Of a stretch of DNA of 64,000 nt, positions 19,132 to 28,106 are shown piece by piece (position 1 is the first letter of the stretch; each line of letters begins with the position of its first letter). The translations under genes and the position numbers were made by a program. The notes beneath the pieces were generated by a model. That model was not told the DNA's origin, did not search any database, and saw only the letters and a list, made by a program, of their open reading frames with translations. Source of the DNA: Pseudomonas sp. Tri1 (GTDB taxonomy: Bacteria > Pseudomonadota > Gammaproteobacteria > Pseudomonadales > Pseudomonadaceae). The stretch lies in NCBI RefSeq assembly GCF_017968885.1, contig NZ_CP072913.1:1658001-1722000 (forward strand), given 5' to 3'.

Positions 19132-20055
19132 TCAGGCTTGTTCAGGGGCGGCGAACGGCGCATCCAGCGGCGCGGTGTCGAAGGTGCGCAGCAATTCGAT
19201 AAGGATTTGCGTGGCCGGGCCCAGGGGTTTTTCCTTGTTCGAATACAAATAGAAGCTCGGGTTGCGGCTGCCGCCCTGATCCAAGGGTAGCCGTTTAAGC
19301 GTGCCTTCCTTGAGTTCCCGCTCGATCATGTGCCGGGGCAGCCAGGCGAAGCCCAGGCCGCTGCCAACGAACGTCGCGGCGGTGGCCAGGCTGCCGACGG
19401 TCCAGCGTTGTTCGGCACCGAGCCAACCAACGTCGCGCGGTTGCTGGCGTCCGGAGTCGCGGATCACCACTTGCAACTGGCTCTCCAGATCCTGGAAAGT
19501 CAGCTCGCGGTTGAGGCGATGCAAGGCGTGTTCGGGATGGGCCACCGCGACGAACTCCACGTCGCTCAATTCCGCCCCCAGATAGCCGGGAATGCTGAAG
19601 CCGCTGATGGCCAGATCGGCTACGCCTTCGAGCAACACTTCCTCAACGCCCGACAACACTTCTTCGCGCAACCGTACCCGACAGCCGCGGCTCTGCGGCA
19701 TAAACGCCGTCAGGGCCCGAACGAGGCGGGCGGTGGGGTAGGCGGCGTCGACCACCAGGCGCACTTCCGCTTCCCAGCCTTGCTCCATGTGATGGGCCAG
19801 GTCTTCCAGCTGGCTGGCCTGTTTCACCAGTTGCCGGGAGCGGCGCAGCAGCACGCCGCCGGCCTCGGTCAACACGGCCTTGCGCCCGTCGATCCGCAGT
19901 AACGGTACGCCGAGCTGATCCTGCATGCGGGCCACGGTATAACTCACCGACGACTGGGAGCGGTGCAGCACCTCGGCGGCCTGGGCGAAGCCGCCGTGAT
20001 CCACCACGGCCTGCAATGTTCGCCATTGATCAAGGGTCACGCGGGGCGCTTTCAT
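19132..20055 (-). CDS. LysR-family transcriptional regulator (307 aa)
   Basis: DNA-binding regulator with an N-terminal winged helix-turn-helix (LDQWRTLQAVVDHGGFAQAA, then SQSSVSYTVARMQDQLG) and a C-terminal periplasmic-binding-like effector domain. A LysR gene close to an azoreductase gene also occurs in P. aeruginosa (PA0784 next to azoR1), so azoR, 500 bases away and transcribed divergently, is a likely target, with a short secreted-protein gene in between. The effector is unknown; for such regulators it is often a quinone or aromatic compound. Confidence 0.92.
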   Translation of the reverse strand: MKAPRVTLDQWRTLQAVVDHGGFAQAAEVLHRSQSSVSYTVARMQDQLGVPLLRIDGRKAVLTEAGGVLLRRSRQLVKQASQLEDLAHHMEQGWEAEVRLVVDAAYPTARLVRALTAFMPQSRGCRVRLREEVLSGVEEVLLEGVADLAISGFSIPGYLGAELSDVEFVAVAHPEHALHRLNRELTFQDLESQLQVVIRDSGRQQPRDVGWLGAEQRWTVGSLATAATFVGSGLGFAWLPRHMIERELKEGTLKRLPLDQGGSRNPSFYLYSNKEKPLGPATQILIELLRTFDTAPLDAPFAAPEQA

Positions 20056-20105
20056 ATTGAGCTCCTCTTGTCCTAAGCTGGCGGTCCCTTGGTGGAGACT
20101 GCCGA

Positions 20106-20420
20106 ATGAAGAAAATCTGTTGTGCGGTGCTGGCCCTGTTGCCGCTGACTGCGTTTGCCTATCCGATTGATGTGGAAAAACACCTCAACGGCCTGAGCAT
20201 CGACTACAACGCCTATGACACCGATGCCGACATCGGTTCCATCCAGGTCAATAACTACGGCAGCACTGACGCGGCCTGTACCGTGGTCTTCAGCAATGGC
20301 CCCGAAGCACCGCGCACCCGCAAGATCGAAGTGGCCGCCGGTAAGTTCAAGAACGCCACGGCCAAGTTCAACCGCAACATCATCAAGCTGCGCATCAAGC
20401 TGACCTGTCAGCCGAAATAG
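20106..20420 (+). CDS. Small secreted protein of unknown function (104 aa)
   Basis: A clear signal peptide (MKKICCAVLALLPLTAFA) leads to a mature domain of about 85 residues starting YPIDVEKHLNGLSIDYNAYD. It has two cysteines (AACTVVF and KLTCQPK) that could form one disulfide, and is rich in beta-strand-forming residues with a basic C-terminal half. Probably periplasmic. It lies divergently from the LysR gene with only 50 bases between the two starts, so their promoters overlap and LysR may control it. I recognise it as a recurrent pseudomonad hypothetical protein but know no function. Confidence 0.75.
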   Translation: MKKICCAVLALLPLTAFAYPIDVEKHLNGLSIDYNAYDTDADIGSIQVNNYGSTDAACTVVFSNGPEAPRTRKIEVAAGKFKNATAKFNRNIIKLRIKLTCQPK

Positions 20421-20470
20421 CCCGGCAGCGGGGCAGGCAACGCGTTGCTTGCTCCGCTTATAAACGAAAT

Positions 20471-20512
20471 TATCGATGCTTTACAGCAATTATTTGCGCT
20501 TTTTCATCGATA
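20471..20512. promoter_or_regulatory. Inverted repeat upstream of azoR, possible regulator site
   Basis: TATCGATG at 20471 and CATCGATA at 20505 form an 8-bp dyad with 26 bases between, about 60 bases before the azoR start, inside an AT-rich promoter-like stretch. It could be bound by the nearby LysR regulator. Confidence 0.35.
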
Positions 20513-20572
20513 TGCTCGCGTTTAACCTTCACTCCATCGACTGACAACATTCCCAGATGGAGCCTACAAGCC

Positions 20573-21172
20573 ATGTCCCGCGTTCTGATCATCGAAAGCA
20601 GTGCCCGCCAGCAAGACTCGGTTTCCCGTCAACTCACCCAGACTTTCATCAGCCAGTGGAAAGCTGCGCACCCGGCCGACGAAATCAGCGTTCGCGACCT
20701 GGCGATCAATCCGGTGCCCCATCTGGATGCCAGTTTGCTGGGTGGCTGGATGAAGCCTACCGAGCAGCGCAACGAGGTTGAAAATGCCTCGCTGGAACGC
20801 TCCAACCAGTTGACCGATGAATTGCTGGCCGCCGACGTCCTGGTGATGGCAGCACCGATGTACAACTTCGCCATCCCCAGCACCTTGAAAGCCTGGCTCG
20901 ACCACGTGCTGCGTGCCGGCGTGACCTTCAAGTACACCCCCACCGGCCCTCAAGGCCTGCTGGCCGGCAAGCGCGCCTTTGTGCTGACCGCCCGCGGCGG
21001 CATCCATGCCGGTGGCAGCACCGACCACCAGGAACCTTACCTGCGCCAAGTCATGGGCTTCATCGGTATTCACGATGTGACCTTCATCCATGCCGAAGGC
21101 ATGAACCTGGGCGGCGACTTCCAGGAGAAAGGGTTGAATCAGGCCAACGCCAAACTGTCCCAGGTCGCCTGA
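20573..21172 (+). CDS. azoR: FMN-dependent NADH-azoreductase / quinone reductase (199 aa)
   Basis: Flavodoxin-fold homodimeric flavoenzyme that reduces azo compounds and, more likely in nature, quinones by two electrons using NAD(P)H. FMN-binding motifs are visible: the phosphate-binding ESSARQQDSVSRQLT near the N-terminus, MAAPMYNFAIPSTLKAWLDH in the middle and LTARGGIHAGGSTDHQEPYL near residue 140. Length fits the AzoR/AcpD family (about 200 aa). It stands in its own unit with a terminator after it; expression may be set by the LysR regulator upstream. Confidence 0.95.
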   Translation: MSRVLIIESSARQQDSVSRQLTQTFISQWKAAHPADEISVRDLAINPVPHLDASLLGGWMKPTEQRNEVENASLERSNQLTDELLAADVLVMAAPMYNFAIPSTLKAWLDHVLRAGVTFKYTPTGPQGLLAGKRAFVLTARGGIHAGGSTDHQEPYLRQVMGFIGIHDVTFIHAEGMNLGGDFQEKGLNQANAKLSQVA

Positions 21173-21279
21173 TCCGTTAATCCTCGGATAATCGCCAGGT
21201 GGTCTATTGACCTGGCGCTTCCCTTCAAACCGTTTTGCGCATCGAACCTCCCTTTGCACTTGTTGCTCCTGAGTGCAGT

Positions 21280-21319
21280 AGCCCGATTGAACGCTTTAGC
21301 GAGATCGGGCTTTTTTTTT
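21280..21319 (+). terminator. Rho-independent terminator after azoR
   Basis: AGCCCGAT and ATCGGGCT arms around a 16-base loop, followed by nine T, about 110 bases after the azoR stop. Confidence 0.85.
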
Positions 21320-21472
21320 GGGAAATAGAATAACGCTGCCTTAGACTGAGCGGCCTCCTAAGTCCAGAGGGCAGGAAAAATGTGCGGGTCGCAGACTCAC
21401 TTGGATTTGGCCAAGTCTCGCGGCGCCTGCTGTGGTAATTTATGCGCGCAATTGCAGTAGGGAGGCTGTGAT

Positions 21473-23341
21473 ATGTTCAAAGTCAAACGCAAGACCTGGG
21501 CTTTATTCCTGGTCTACCTCATCGGGGCCGGTGGCTACATCTACTACCTCTATGTCGAGACGCAAAGCGTCCTTACTGACAATATTAATAACAAGTTGCT
21601 GCATGCCGCGCTGGGCGCTTCGGCTATTCTCGGCGACCGTTACCACGACAACCTGGTCGATAAACAATCCAAATCGCCAGAGCAAGATTGGGACACCATT
21701 CAACGGCTCTCCAGCTTCAACGAGTCCATGGGCACCGCGTTTGTCTATAGCGTGATCAAACGGGGCGCAGAAGCGTATCTCGTCAGTTCCAGCGCATCGC
21801 AGAAAGAAATTCAAGAGAAGAATTTCGTGCGCTTTTTCGATCCTTATCCCGATGCCAGCCAGGCTTTACTCGACAGTTTTGAGCGCACCAAGCCAACCTG
21901 GATCGACTATTCGGATCATTGGGGTGATTTTCGCGCAGTCTTTGTCCCACTAAAATCGCACGACGGTACGGTGTATGTTGTCGGCGCGGAAATTACTTTG
22001 GCGGACTACTACCAACAACTTAATCATGACTCTCTGTACCATATCATCCTTGCCATCCTGGTCTTTCTCGCTTTCATCCTTTTACGCATGCGTGCTCATC
22101 TCCAGCAACTGCGAGTCAACGAACACGTATTGAATCAGGCAAAAAATGCCGCCGAAGACGCTGATCGTTCAAAAACCAGATTCCTGGCCACCATGAGTCA
22201 TGAAATCCGCACCCCCATGTACGGTGTCATTGGCGCCACCGAGTTGCTGGCCCGCTCCGCGCTGGATCCCGAACAACGTCGCCTTCTCACAACGATTCAT
22301 TCCAGTGGCCGGACCCTGCTGTCTCTTATTGATAACATCCTCGATCTGGCAAAAATCGAAGCGGGCAAACTTGAATTGAAACCGCGTGTTTTCGAAGTGA
22401 GAGTTCTGGTTTCATCCTGCATGGAAATGATCCGGCAAAGTATTCAGGACAAACCCATCGTCCTGGACGCCCAGTTCTCCCCGGACGTACCGCCTTTGGT
22501 CAAAACCGATATTGATTGCCTTCGCCAGATATTGATCAACTTGCTGGGCAACGCGGTCAAATTTACCGAAGCCGGAAAAGTATCCCTCCTGGTCACCACC
22601 AGCGGTCACGGTCCTCAAGCGCGCCTCGACTTCGCCATACGCGATACTGGCATCGGTATCCCCATGGAGCGGCAAGACAACCTGTTCAAGCCTTTCGCCC
22701 AGTTCAAAGGGGCGGCTAGCCAACGCTTCACTGGGAGTGGGCTGGGTCTTTCTATCTGTAAGAACCTGCTTGAGGCGCAGCAGGGGACTTTATCTTTCAC
22801 CAGCGAGCCTGGTGTTGGCTCGACATTCTCCTTTTCTCTCCCCCTGGCGCTTTTTTCCGTCTCGGAAATACCCCTCAGGGATGATCATGCAACGGTTGGC
22901 TTCGACTCGTCGTTTGCCGAGGATTATCCGCTCGATATCCTGCTGGTGGAGAACCATCCGGTGAGCCAGAAAGTGGCGATGGCGATGCTACAAGAGTTGG
23001 GTTATGCCCCCGACCTTGCGTCTGATGGCCTGGAAGCGGTCAATCGTTGCATGACGTCGATGCCAGAGATCATTTTGATGGATATCAACATGCCCGTCAT
23101 GGATGGAATGGAGGCCGTGCGCAAAATCCGTGAATTACCACGGGGCGATACTTGCTACATCGTTGCTTTCACCGCGAGCGCCTTTTCGAGCGAGATAGAG
23201 CGTTTCAGGGCCGCCGGTGCCGATGACATCTTAACCAAACCGGCAAACTTCCAGGCTTTGACCCGAGTACTCCAGCGCGCCGCCAACTACCGGCAACTGC
23301 GCCAGGCCAGCCCTTCGATCGTGGATGAAATTCCAAGTTAA
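21473..23341 (+). CDS. Hybrid sensor histidine kinase/response regulator (622 aa)
   Basis: Inner-membrane two-component sensor. A helix at residues 9-29 and another at about 190-208 flank a periplasmic sensing domain of about 160 residues. Then come a HisKA domain with the phospho-acceptor His243 in LATMSHEIRTPMYG, an ATPase domain (N box LINLLGNAVKFTEAGK, G1 DTGIGIP, G2 GSGLGLSICK) and a receiver domain at about 480-600 with Asp537 in IILMDINMPVMDGMEA. The acidic pair at the receiver start is E-N (LLVENHPV) instead of D-D. No output or Hpt domain is present, so a separate phosphotransfer partner is expected. No response regulator is adjacent; the signal is unknown. Confidence 0.92.
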   Translation: MFKVKRKTWALFLVYLIGAGGYIYYLYVETQSVLTDNINNKLLHAALGASAILGDRYHDNLVDKQSKSPEQDWDTIQRLSSFNESMGTAFVYSVIKRGAEAYLVSSSASQKEIQEKNFVRFFDPYPDASQALLDSFERTKPTWIDYSDHWGDFRAVFVPLKSHDGTVYVVGAEITLADYYQQLNHDSLYHIILAILVFLAFILLRMRAHLQQLRVNEHVLNQAKNAAEDADRSKTRFLATMSHEIRTPMYGVIGATELLARSALDPEQRRLLTTIHSSGRTLLSLIDNILDLAKIEAGKLELKPRVFEVRVLVSSCMEMIRQSIQDKPIVLDAQFSPDVPPLVKTDIDCLRQILINLLGNAVKFTEAGKVSLLVTTSGHGPQARLDFAIRDTGIGIPMERQDNLFKPFAQFKGAASQRFTGSGLGLSICKNLLEAQQGTLSFTSEPGVGSTFSFSLPLALFSVSEIPLRDDHATVGFDSSFAEDYPLDILLVENHPVSQKVAMAMLQELGYAPDLASDGLEAVNRCMTSMPEIILMDINMPVMDGMEAVRKIRELPRGDTCYIVAFTASAFSSEIERFRAAGADDILTKPANFQALTRVLQRAANYRQLRQASPSIVDEIPS

Positions 23342-23350
23342 TGGGATATC

Positions 23351-23442
23351 CGTGGGAGCGAGCTTGCCCGCGATTGCGGTATGTGAGCCGCCATCTCTTA
23401 TCGACTTGTCGCACCGCCATCGCGGGTAAGCTCGCTCCCCCC
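23351..23442. repeat. REPIN variant
   Basis: CGTGGGAGCGAGCTTGCCCG and CGGGTAAGCTCGCTCCCCCC, about 55 bases apart; the palindrome tips carry CCCGCG in place of CTCGCG, so this is a diverged copy. Confidence 0.85.
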
Positions 23443-23485
23443 GTTCAAAACCGCTATCTTCGCCGCCATTCGAGATGAGGGGCGT

Positions 23486-24352
23486 ATGGGCTATCTACTT
23501 TTTGTGACGCTGATCCAGGCGTTTTCCTTCAGCCTGATCGGCGAATACCTGGCCGGGCATGTGGACAGTTATTTCGCGGTGCTGGTGCGGGTTGTGCTGG
23601 CGGGGCTGGTGTTCATTCCGCTGACGCGCTGGCGCCAGGTGGAGCCATCGTTCATGCGCGGCATGCTGTTGATCGGCGCCTTGCAGTTTGGCGTGACCTA
23701 CGTCTGCCTGTACTTGAGCTTCCGGGTGCTGACTGTGCCCGAGGTGTTGCTCTTCACCATCCTCACGCCACTGCACGTGACCTTGATCGAAGACACGCTG
23801 AACCGTCGCTTCAACCCCTGGGCACTGATCGCGGCACTGGTGGCCGTGGCTGGCGCGGCGGTGATTCGCTATGACCGGATCAACCCGGATTTCTTCATGG
23901 GCTTTTTGCTGCTGCAACTGGCCAACTTCACCTACGCGGCCGGGCAGGTGCTATACAAACACCTGGTGGCTCGTCACCCGAGCGACCTGCCGCACTATCG
24001 ACGGTTCGGCTACTTCTACCTCGGCGCGCTGGCGGTGGCGTTGCCGGCCTTCCTGCTGTTCGGCAAGGCAGACTTCTGGCCCGAAGCCCCGCTGCAATGG
24101 GGCGTGCTGGTGTTCCTTGGCCTGGTCTCTACTGCGCTGGGACTGTATTGGTGGAACAAAGGCGCCTGCCTGGTCAGCGGCGGGACGCTGGCAGTGATGA
24201 ACAACCTGCACGTGCCGGTGGGGCTGCTGTTGAACCTGCTGATCTGGAACCAGCACGAGGAGTTGGGGCGGTTGCTGCTGGGCGGGTCGGTGATAGTGGC
24301 GGCGGTGTGGATCAGTCGGTTGGGTATACGGCAACTCCATACTGCACACTGA
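23486..24352 (+). CDS. EamA/DMT-family transporter (288 aa)
   Basis: Third ten-helix DMT exporter of the window, of the carboxylate/amino acid/amine transporter type. It opens with a helix directly at the start (MGYLLFVTLIQAFSFSLIGE) and holds the two EamA halves, with conserved LFTILTPLHVTLIEDTLNRR at the end of the first and MNNLHVPVGLLLNLLIWNQH in the second. Ribosome binding site GAGGGG lies just before the ATG at 23486. It stands alone between two REPINs. The substrate is not deducible. Confidence 0.88.
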   Translation: MGYLLFVTLIQAFSFSLIGEYLAGHVDSYFAVLVRVVLAGLVFIPLTRWRQVEPSFMRGMLLIGALQFGVTYVCLYLSFRVLTVPEVLLFTILTPLHVTLIEDTLNRRFNPWALIAALVAVAGAAVIRYDRINPDFFMGFLLLQLANFTYAAGQVLYKHLVARHPSDLPHYRRFGYFYLGALAVALPAFLLFGKADFWPEAPLQWGVLVFLGLVSTALGLYWWNKGACLVSGGTLAVMNNLHVPVGLLLNLLIWNQHEELGRLLLGGSVIVAAVWISRLGIRQLHTAH

Positions 24353-24450
24353 CCCCTGTGGGAGCGAGCTTGCTCGCGATAGCGGTGTGTCAGAAACATA
24401 GAGGCTGACTGATTCGCCGCTATCGCGAGCAAGCTCGCTCCCACAGGGGG
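24353..24450. repeat. REPIN (paired REP palindromes)
   Basis: CCCCTGTGGGAGCGAGCTTG and its inverted partner CAAGCTCGCTCCCACAGGGG between convergent genes; intact copy. Confidence 0.95.
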
Positions 24451-24462
24451 TCTGTGGTGGAC

Positions 24463-25761
24463 TCAAACCACCTGCTTCTGCGGATCTGGCAGGTGGCTCG
24501 CCCCCAGCACCGCCGGCAGCAACCCCGAGCGCAGATCCATGCCGCTGGGCTGCTGGTACAGGTTCAACCCGAATTCCGGCATCACCGCCAGCAGGTAATC
24601 GAAAATATCCCCTTGGATACGCTCGTAGTCGGTCCACGCCGTCGTGCGGGTGAAGCAGTAGATTTCCAGCGGGATGCCTTGGGCCGTGGTCTGCAGCTGA
24701 CGGACCATGCACGTCATGTTCGGCTGGATCTCCGGGTGGCTTTTCAAATAGGCCAGGGCGTAGGCACGGAAGGTGCCGAGGTTGGTCATGCGCCGACGGT
24801 TGGCCGACATCGCCGCGACGTTGCCCTGGGCTTCGTTCCAGGCCTTGAGCTCGGCCTGTTTACGGCCGATGTAGTCGGTCAGCAGGCGCACCTGGGTCAG
24901 GCGCTGTTCTTCCTCGTCGTGCAGAAAGCGCACGCCGCTGGCGTCGATGAACAGGCTGCGCTTGATCCGTCGCCCACCGGATTGCTGCATGCCGCGCCAG
25001 TTCTTGAACGACTCGGACATCAGGCGCCAGGTCGGGATCGAGACGATGGTCTTGTCGAAATTCTGTACCTTGACCGTGTGCAGCGTGATATCCACCACGT
25101 CTCCATCGGCGCCGACCTGGGGCATCTCGATCCAATCGCCGACCCGCAACATGTCGTTGCTGGTCAGTTGGACGCTGGCGACGAACGACAGCAGCGTGTC
25201 CTTGTAGACCAACAGGATTACTGCCGACATCGCACCCAGGCCCGACAGCAGCAACAGTGGCGAGCGGTCGATCAGGGTGGCAACGATGATGATCGCGCCA
25301 AATACATACAGCACCATCTTCGTCAGTTGCACGTAGCCTTTGATCGAGCGGGTACGTGCATGCTCGGTGCGAGCGTAGACGTCCAGCAGGGCGCTGAGCA
25401 GGGCACTGAGGGCCAGCACCATGAACAAAATGGTGAAAGCCAGGGCGACATTGCCCAGGAAAATCAGGCTGGTCTTGCTCAGTTCCGGCACCAGGTGCAG
25501 GCCGAACTGGATGATCAGTGACGGCGTCATCTGGGCCAGGCGATGGAAGACTTTGTTCTGGCGCAGGTCGTTGATCCAATGCAGGGCCGGTTGGCGACCC
25601 AGCAATTTGGCGGCGTGCAAAATCAGGTAGCGCGCCACGCGGCCAAGCACCAGGGCAATAACCAGCAGCAACATCAGGGCGAGGCTGGAATGCAGGAGCG
25701 GGTGCCGGTCAAGGGCACCCCAGAGGTCTTGGAGGTTGACCCAGAGTTGTTTGATGTCCAT
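24463..25761 (-). CDS. Mechanosensitive ion channel, YbdG/MscM-like MscS family (432 aa)
   Basis: Inner-membrane channel that opens under membrane tension and releases solutes on osmotic downshock. About five helices in the first 200 residues lead into the MscS pore and beta domains: LLLLSGLGAMSAVILLVYKD is the pore-lining helix region, and NDMLRVGDWIEMPQVGADGDVV is the conserved beta-domain entry. The match with E. coli YbdG runs to the end (SFKNWRGMQQSGGRRIKRSL, RRMTNLGTFRAYALAYL). The ATG at 25761 agrees with the length of YbdG (415 aa); a longer in-frame upstream extension has no family support. Its start faces the DEAD-box helicase gene. Confidence 0.9.
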   Translation of the reverse strand: MDIKQLWVNLQDLWGALDRHPLLHSSLALMLLLVIALVLGRVARYLILHAAKLLGRQPALHWINDLRQNKVFHRLAQMTPSLIIQFGLHLVPELSKTSLIFLGNVALAFTILFMVLALSALLSALLDVYARTEHARTRSIKGYVQLTKMVLYVFGAIIIVATLIDRSPLLLLSGLGAMSAVILLVYKDTLLSFVASVQLTSNDMLRVGDWIEMPQVGADGDVVDITLHTVKVQNFDKTIVSIPTWRLMSESFKNWRGMQQSGGRRIKRSLFIDASGVRFLHDEEEQRLTQVRLLTDYIGRKQAELKAWNEAQGNVAAMSANRRRMTNLGTFRAYALAYLKSHPEIQPNMTCMVRQLQTTAQGIPLEIYCFTRTTAWTDYERIQGDIFDYLLAVMPEFGLNLYQQPSGMDLRSGLLPAVLGASHLPDPQKQVV

Positions 25762-25955
25762 GGACGAAACGGTTCTTCTATAGAGACGCGATGGGGCGAT
25801 TAGAGCATTTAAGACTGTCCAAGTGACCGTTGAAGGGCTATTGGCGGCAAAAAAAAGCCACTGATTGTCGGCGTTTGTATAAAGAAACTCGGCCTTCGCG
25901 CTCGAAACCGTTACCCTATGCAGCTGTTTTTTTGCATTTCTTCGAGGTAGCACCC

Positions 25956-27302
25956 GTGTTTTCCCAATTCGCCCTGCACGAACGCCTGCTCAAAGCCGTG
26001 GCCGAGCTTAAATTTGTCGAGCCAACGCCGGTGCAGGCAGCGGCTATTCCGCTCGCGCTCCAGGGGCGTGACCTGCGGGTGACGGCGCAGACCGGCAGCG
26101 GCAAGACCGCTGCGTTCGTGTTGCCGATCCTCAACCGCCTGATCGGCCCGGCCAAGGTTCGCGTCAGCATCAAGACCCTGATCCTGCTGCCGACCCGTGA
26201 ACTGGCCCAGCAGACCTTGAAGGAAGTGGAGCGTTTCTCGCAGTTCACCTTCATCAAGTCCGGCCTGATCACCGGTGGCGAAGACTTCAAGGTCCAGGCC
26301 GCCATGCTGCGCAAAGTGCCAGACATTCTGATCGGTACGCCGGGGCGGATGATCGAGCAATTGAACGCCGGCAACCTCGACCTGAAGGAAGTCGAAGTGC
26401 TGGTGCTCGATGAAGCCGACCGCATGCTGGACATGGGTTTTGCCGAAGACGTCCAGCGCCTGGTGGACGAATGCACCAACCGCCAGCAAACCATGCTGTT
26501 CTCCGCCACCACCGGCGGTTCGGGCCTGCGGGAAATGATCGCCAAGGTGCTGAACAACCCCGAGCACTTGCAGCTCAACGCGGTCAGCCAACTGAACGCC
26601 ACCACTCGCCAGCAGATCATCACCGCCGACCACAACCAGCACAAAGAACAGATCGTGAACTGGTTGCTGGCCAACGAGACCTACCAGAAAGCCATCGTCT
26701 TCACCAACACCCGGGCCATGGCCGACCGTATCTATGGGCGTCTTGTCGCCCAGGAATACAAGGCGTTCGTGCTGCATGGCGATAAAGACCAGAAAGACCG
26801 CAAGCTGGCCATCGACCGCCTCAAGCAGGGCGGCGTGAAAATCCTCGTGGCCACCGACGTCGCCGCCCGCGGCCTGGACGTGGACGGCCTGGACCTGGTC
26901 ATCAACTTTGACATGCCCCGCAGCGGCGACGAATACGTGCACCGCATCGGTCGTACCGGCCGCGCCGGTAACGACGGCTTGGCGATCTCGCTGATCTGCC
27001 ACGGCGACTGGAACCTGATGTCGAGCATCGAGCGCTACCTCAAGCAGAGCTTCGAGCGCCGCACCATCAAGGAAGTCAAAGGCACCTACGGCGGACCGAA
27101 AAAGGTCAAGGCCTCGGGCAAGGCCGTCGGTGTGAAGAAGAAAAAAGTCGACGCCAAGGGCGACAAAAAGAAAACCGGCGCCAAGGCTCCAACCAAACGC
27201 AAAATCGCCAACCGCCCGAAGACCGACGCCCTGTCGCTGGTCAGCAAGGACGGCATGGCCCCGCTCAAGCGCCGCAAGCCAGAGGCGCCTGCGGCTGAGT
27301 GA
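25956..27302 (+). CDS. DEAD-box ATP-dependent RNA helicase (448 aa)
   Basis: Cytoplasmic RNA helicase of the RhlE/SrmB-like group. Helicase motifs in order: Q-motif FVEPTPVQAAAIPLALQGRD, Walker A AQTGSGKTA, PTRELAQQ (Ia), TPGRM (Ib), VLDEADRMLDMGF (II), FSATT (III), IVFTNTRAMADRIYGRL (IV), VATDVAARGLD (V) and HRIGRTGRAG (VI). After residue 370 there is a lysine-rich disordered tail (VKKKKVDAKGDKKKTGAK) suited to RNA binding. The start is GTG at 25956: GAGGTAG stands six bases before it and the family N-terminus MFSQFALHERLL begins there. A strong terminator follows, so it is a single-gene unit. Confidence 0.94.
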   Translation: MFSQFALHERLLKAVAELKFVEPTPVQAAAIPLALQGRDLRVTAQTGSGKTAAFVLPILNRLIGPAKVRVSIKTLILLPTRELAQQTLKEVERFSQFTFIKSGLITGGEDFKVQAAMLRKVPDILIGTPGRMIEQLNAGNLDLKEVEVLVLDEADRMLDMGFAEDVQRLVDECTNRQQTMLFSATTGGSGLREMIAKVLNNPEHLQLNAVSQLNATTRQQIITADHNQHKEQIVNWLLANETYQKAIVFTNTRAMADRIYGRLVAQEYKAFVLHGDKDQKDRKLAIDRLKQGGVKILVATDVAARGLDVDGLDLVINFDMPRSGDEYVHRIGRTGRAGNDGLAISLICHGDWNLMSSIERYLKQSFERRTIKEVKGTYGGPKKVKASGKAVGVKKKKVDAKGDKKKTGAKAPTKRKIANRPKTDALSLVSKDGMAPLKRRKPEAPAAE

Positions 27303-27321
27303 GTTGGCGCTAGCGCTTGAT

Positions 27322-27352
27322 AAAAAACCGGACCTTGGGTCCGGTTTTTTTA
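27322..27352 (+). terminator. Rho-independent terminator of the helicase gene
   Basis: AAAAACCGGACC, TTG loop, GGTCCGGTTTTTTT. A near-identical terminator recurs at 30674. Confidence 0.93.
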
Positions 27353-27388
27353 TGGGTGAAACTCAAGCTTCAGTTCGACGCAGAACCC

Positions 27389-27420
27389 TGTGGTGAGGGG
27401 ATAAATCCCCTCACCACAAA
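27389..27420. repeat. REP-like palindrome (TGGTGAGGGGATAAATCCCC type)
   Basis: CTGTGGTGAGGGGATAAATC with its complement; the same class as the palindrome at 9699, in inverse orientation. Confidence 0.85.
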
Positions 27421-27448
27421 AGCTGGCTACGTTCGAAAACCCGGGGAG

Positions 27449-27721
27449 TCACCCAGCTTTCTTTTCTGCGTTCTTCAATTCTTCCAGACGCTTATCAATC
27501 AACTGGCACTTGTCCGGCAAGTCTTTGCTGGCGGTTTTCAGGTCCATGTTCTGCAACTCGTCGTTGATCTCCTTGGCCTTGGCCGGGTTCTGCTCGGTGA
27601 GTTTGCTCACTTCCTGGGCCAGTAGCTCTCGCTTGGCGGTGGCTTCCTCGGGGGTGCAGGCCCAGGCGGGCAGGGCGCAGGTAAGGGTGGCGGCCAGGGT
27701 GAGTTTCAAGAGGGTTTTCAT
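27449..27721 (-). CDS. Small periplasmic helical protein of unknown function (90 aa)
   Basis: The signal peptide MKTLLKLTLAATLTCALPAWA is followed by a mature chain of about 70 residues that is strongly charged and helical (KRELLAQEVSKLTEQNPAKA, LIDKRLEELKNAEKKAG), probably a coiled coil. Two cysteines (ACTPEE and DKCQLID) could be joined by a disulfide. Related hypothetical proteins occur widely in Pseudomonas. It stands alone, convergent with the helicase gene. Confidence 0.75.
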   Translation of the reverse strand: MKTLLKLTLAATLTCALPAWACTPEEATAKRELLAQEVSKLTEQNPAKAKEINDELQNMDLKTASKDLPDKCQLIDKRLEELKNAEKKAG

Positions 27722-27992
27722 GGCAGGGCCTCATATTCCTTGTTGGGCAGGTAATGGGTTGAGGCCGTTGTTGGGTGGAAAGTTCATTAGCCGCCATGTT
27801 GGCTGCCGCTTGGCAGGTTTCCCATTACTGCGTAGGCCCAACCATGAACGGGTGTCTTTTTTCAGAACTTTCCTAGCCGATATTAAACCGTCGTCTACCA
27901 TGGAGAAAGGCGACTGGTAGCCCTATGCCTGCAACGCTGGGTCGCTCCTTCATACAGGATGTAAGTGCTTTATTAGCTAGGAGGCTAACAAT

Positions 27993-28088
27993 ATGTCTGT
28001 CGCAATGCAGTCAATGACTTCCAGATCATCCAGTCAATGGAACAACTATGCCTGTCAGGACGTATCCACGGCCTGTGGTAGCCGTTAA
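27993..28088 (+). CDS. 31-residue peptide ORF with strong ribosome binding site
   Basis: Too short for usual gene finding. AGGAGG at 27979-27984 lies eight bases before the ATG, the best ribosome binding site in this neighbourhood. The peptide starts MSVAMQSMTSRSSSQWNNYA and ends with two cysteines nine residues apart (YACQDVSTACGSR). It is polar, with no signal peptide. It is in the same frame as the 834-residue gene that starts 18 bases after its stop, so it could be a leader peptide, a coupling ORF or a small peptide product. I do not recognise it. Confidence 0.45.
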   Translation: MSVAMQSMTSRSSSQWNNYACQDVSTACGSR

Positions 28089-28106
28089 TTCAAAGGAATG
28101 AAACCT

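Noticed and set aside
25830..25955. N-terminal extension of the DEAD-box helicase
   Set aside because: The extension is unlike the family and the GTG at 25956 has a well-placed GAGGTAG.
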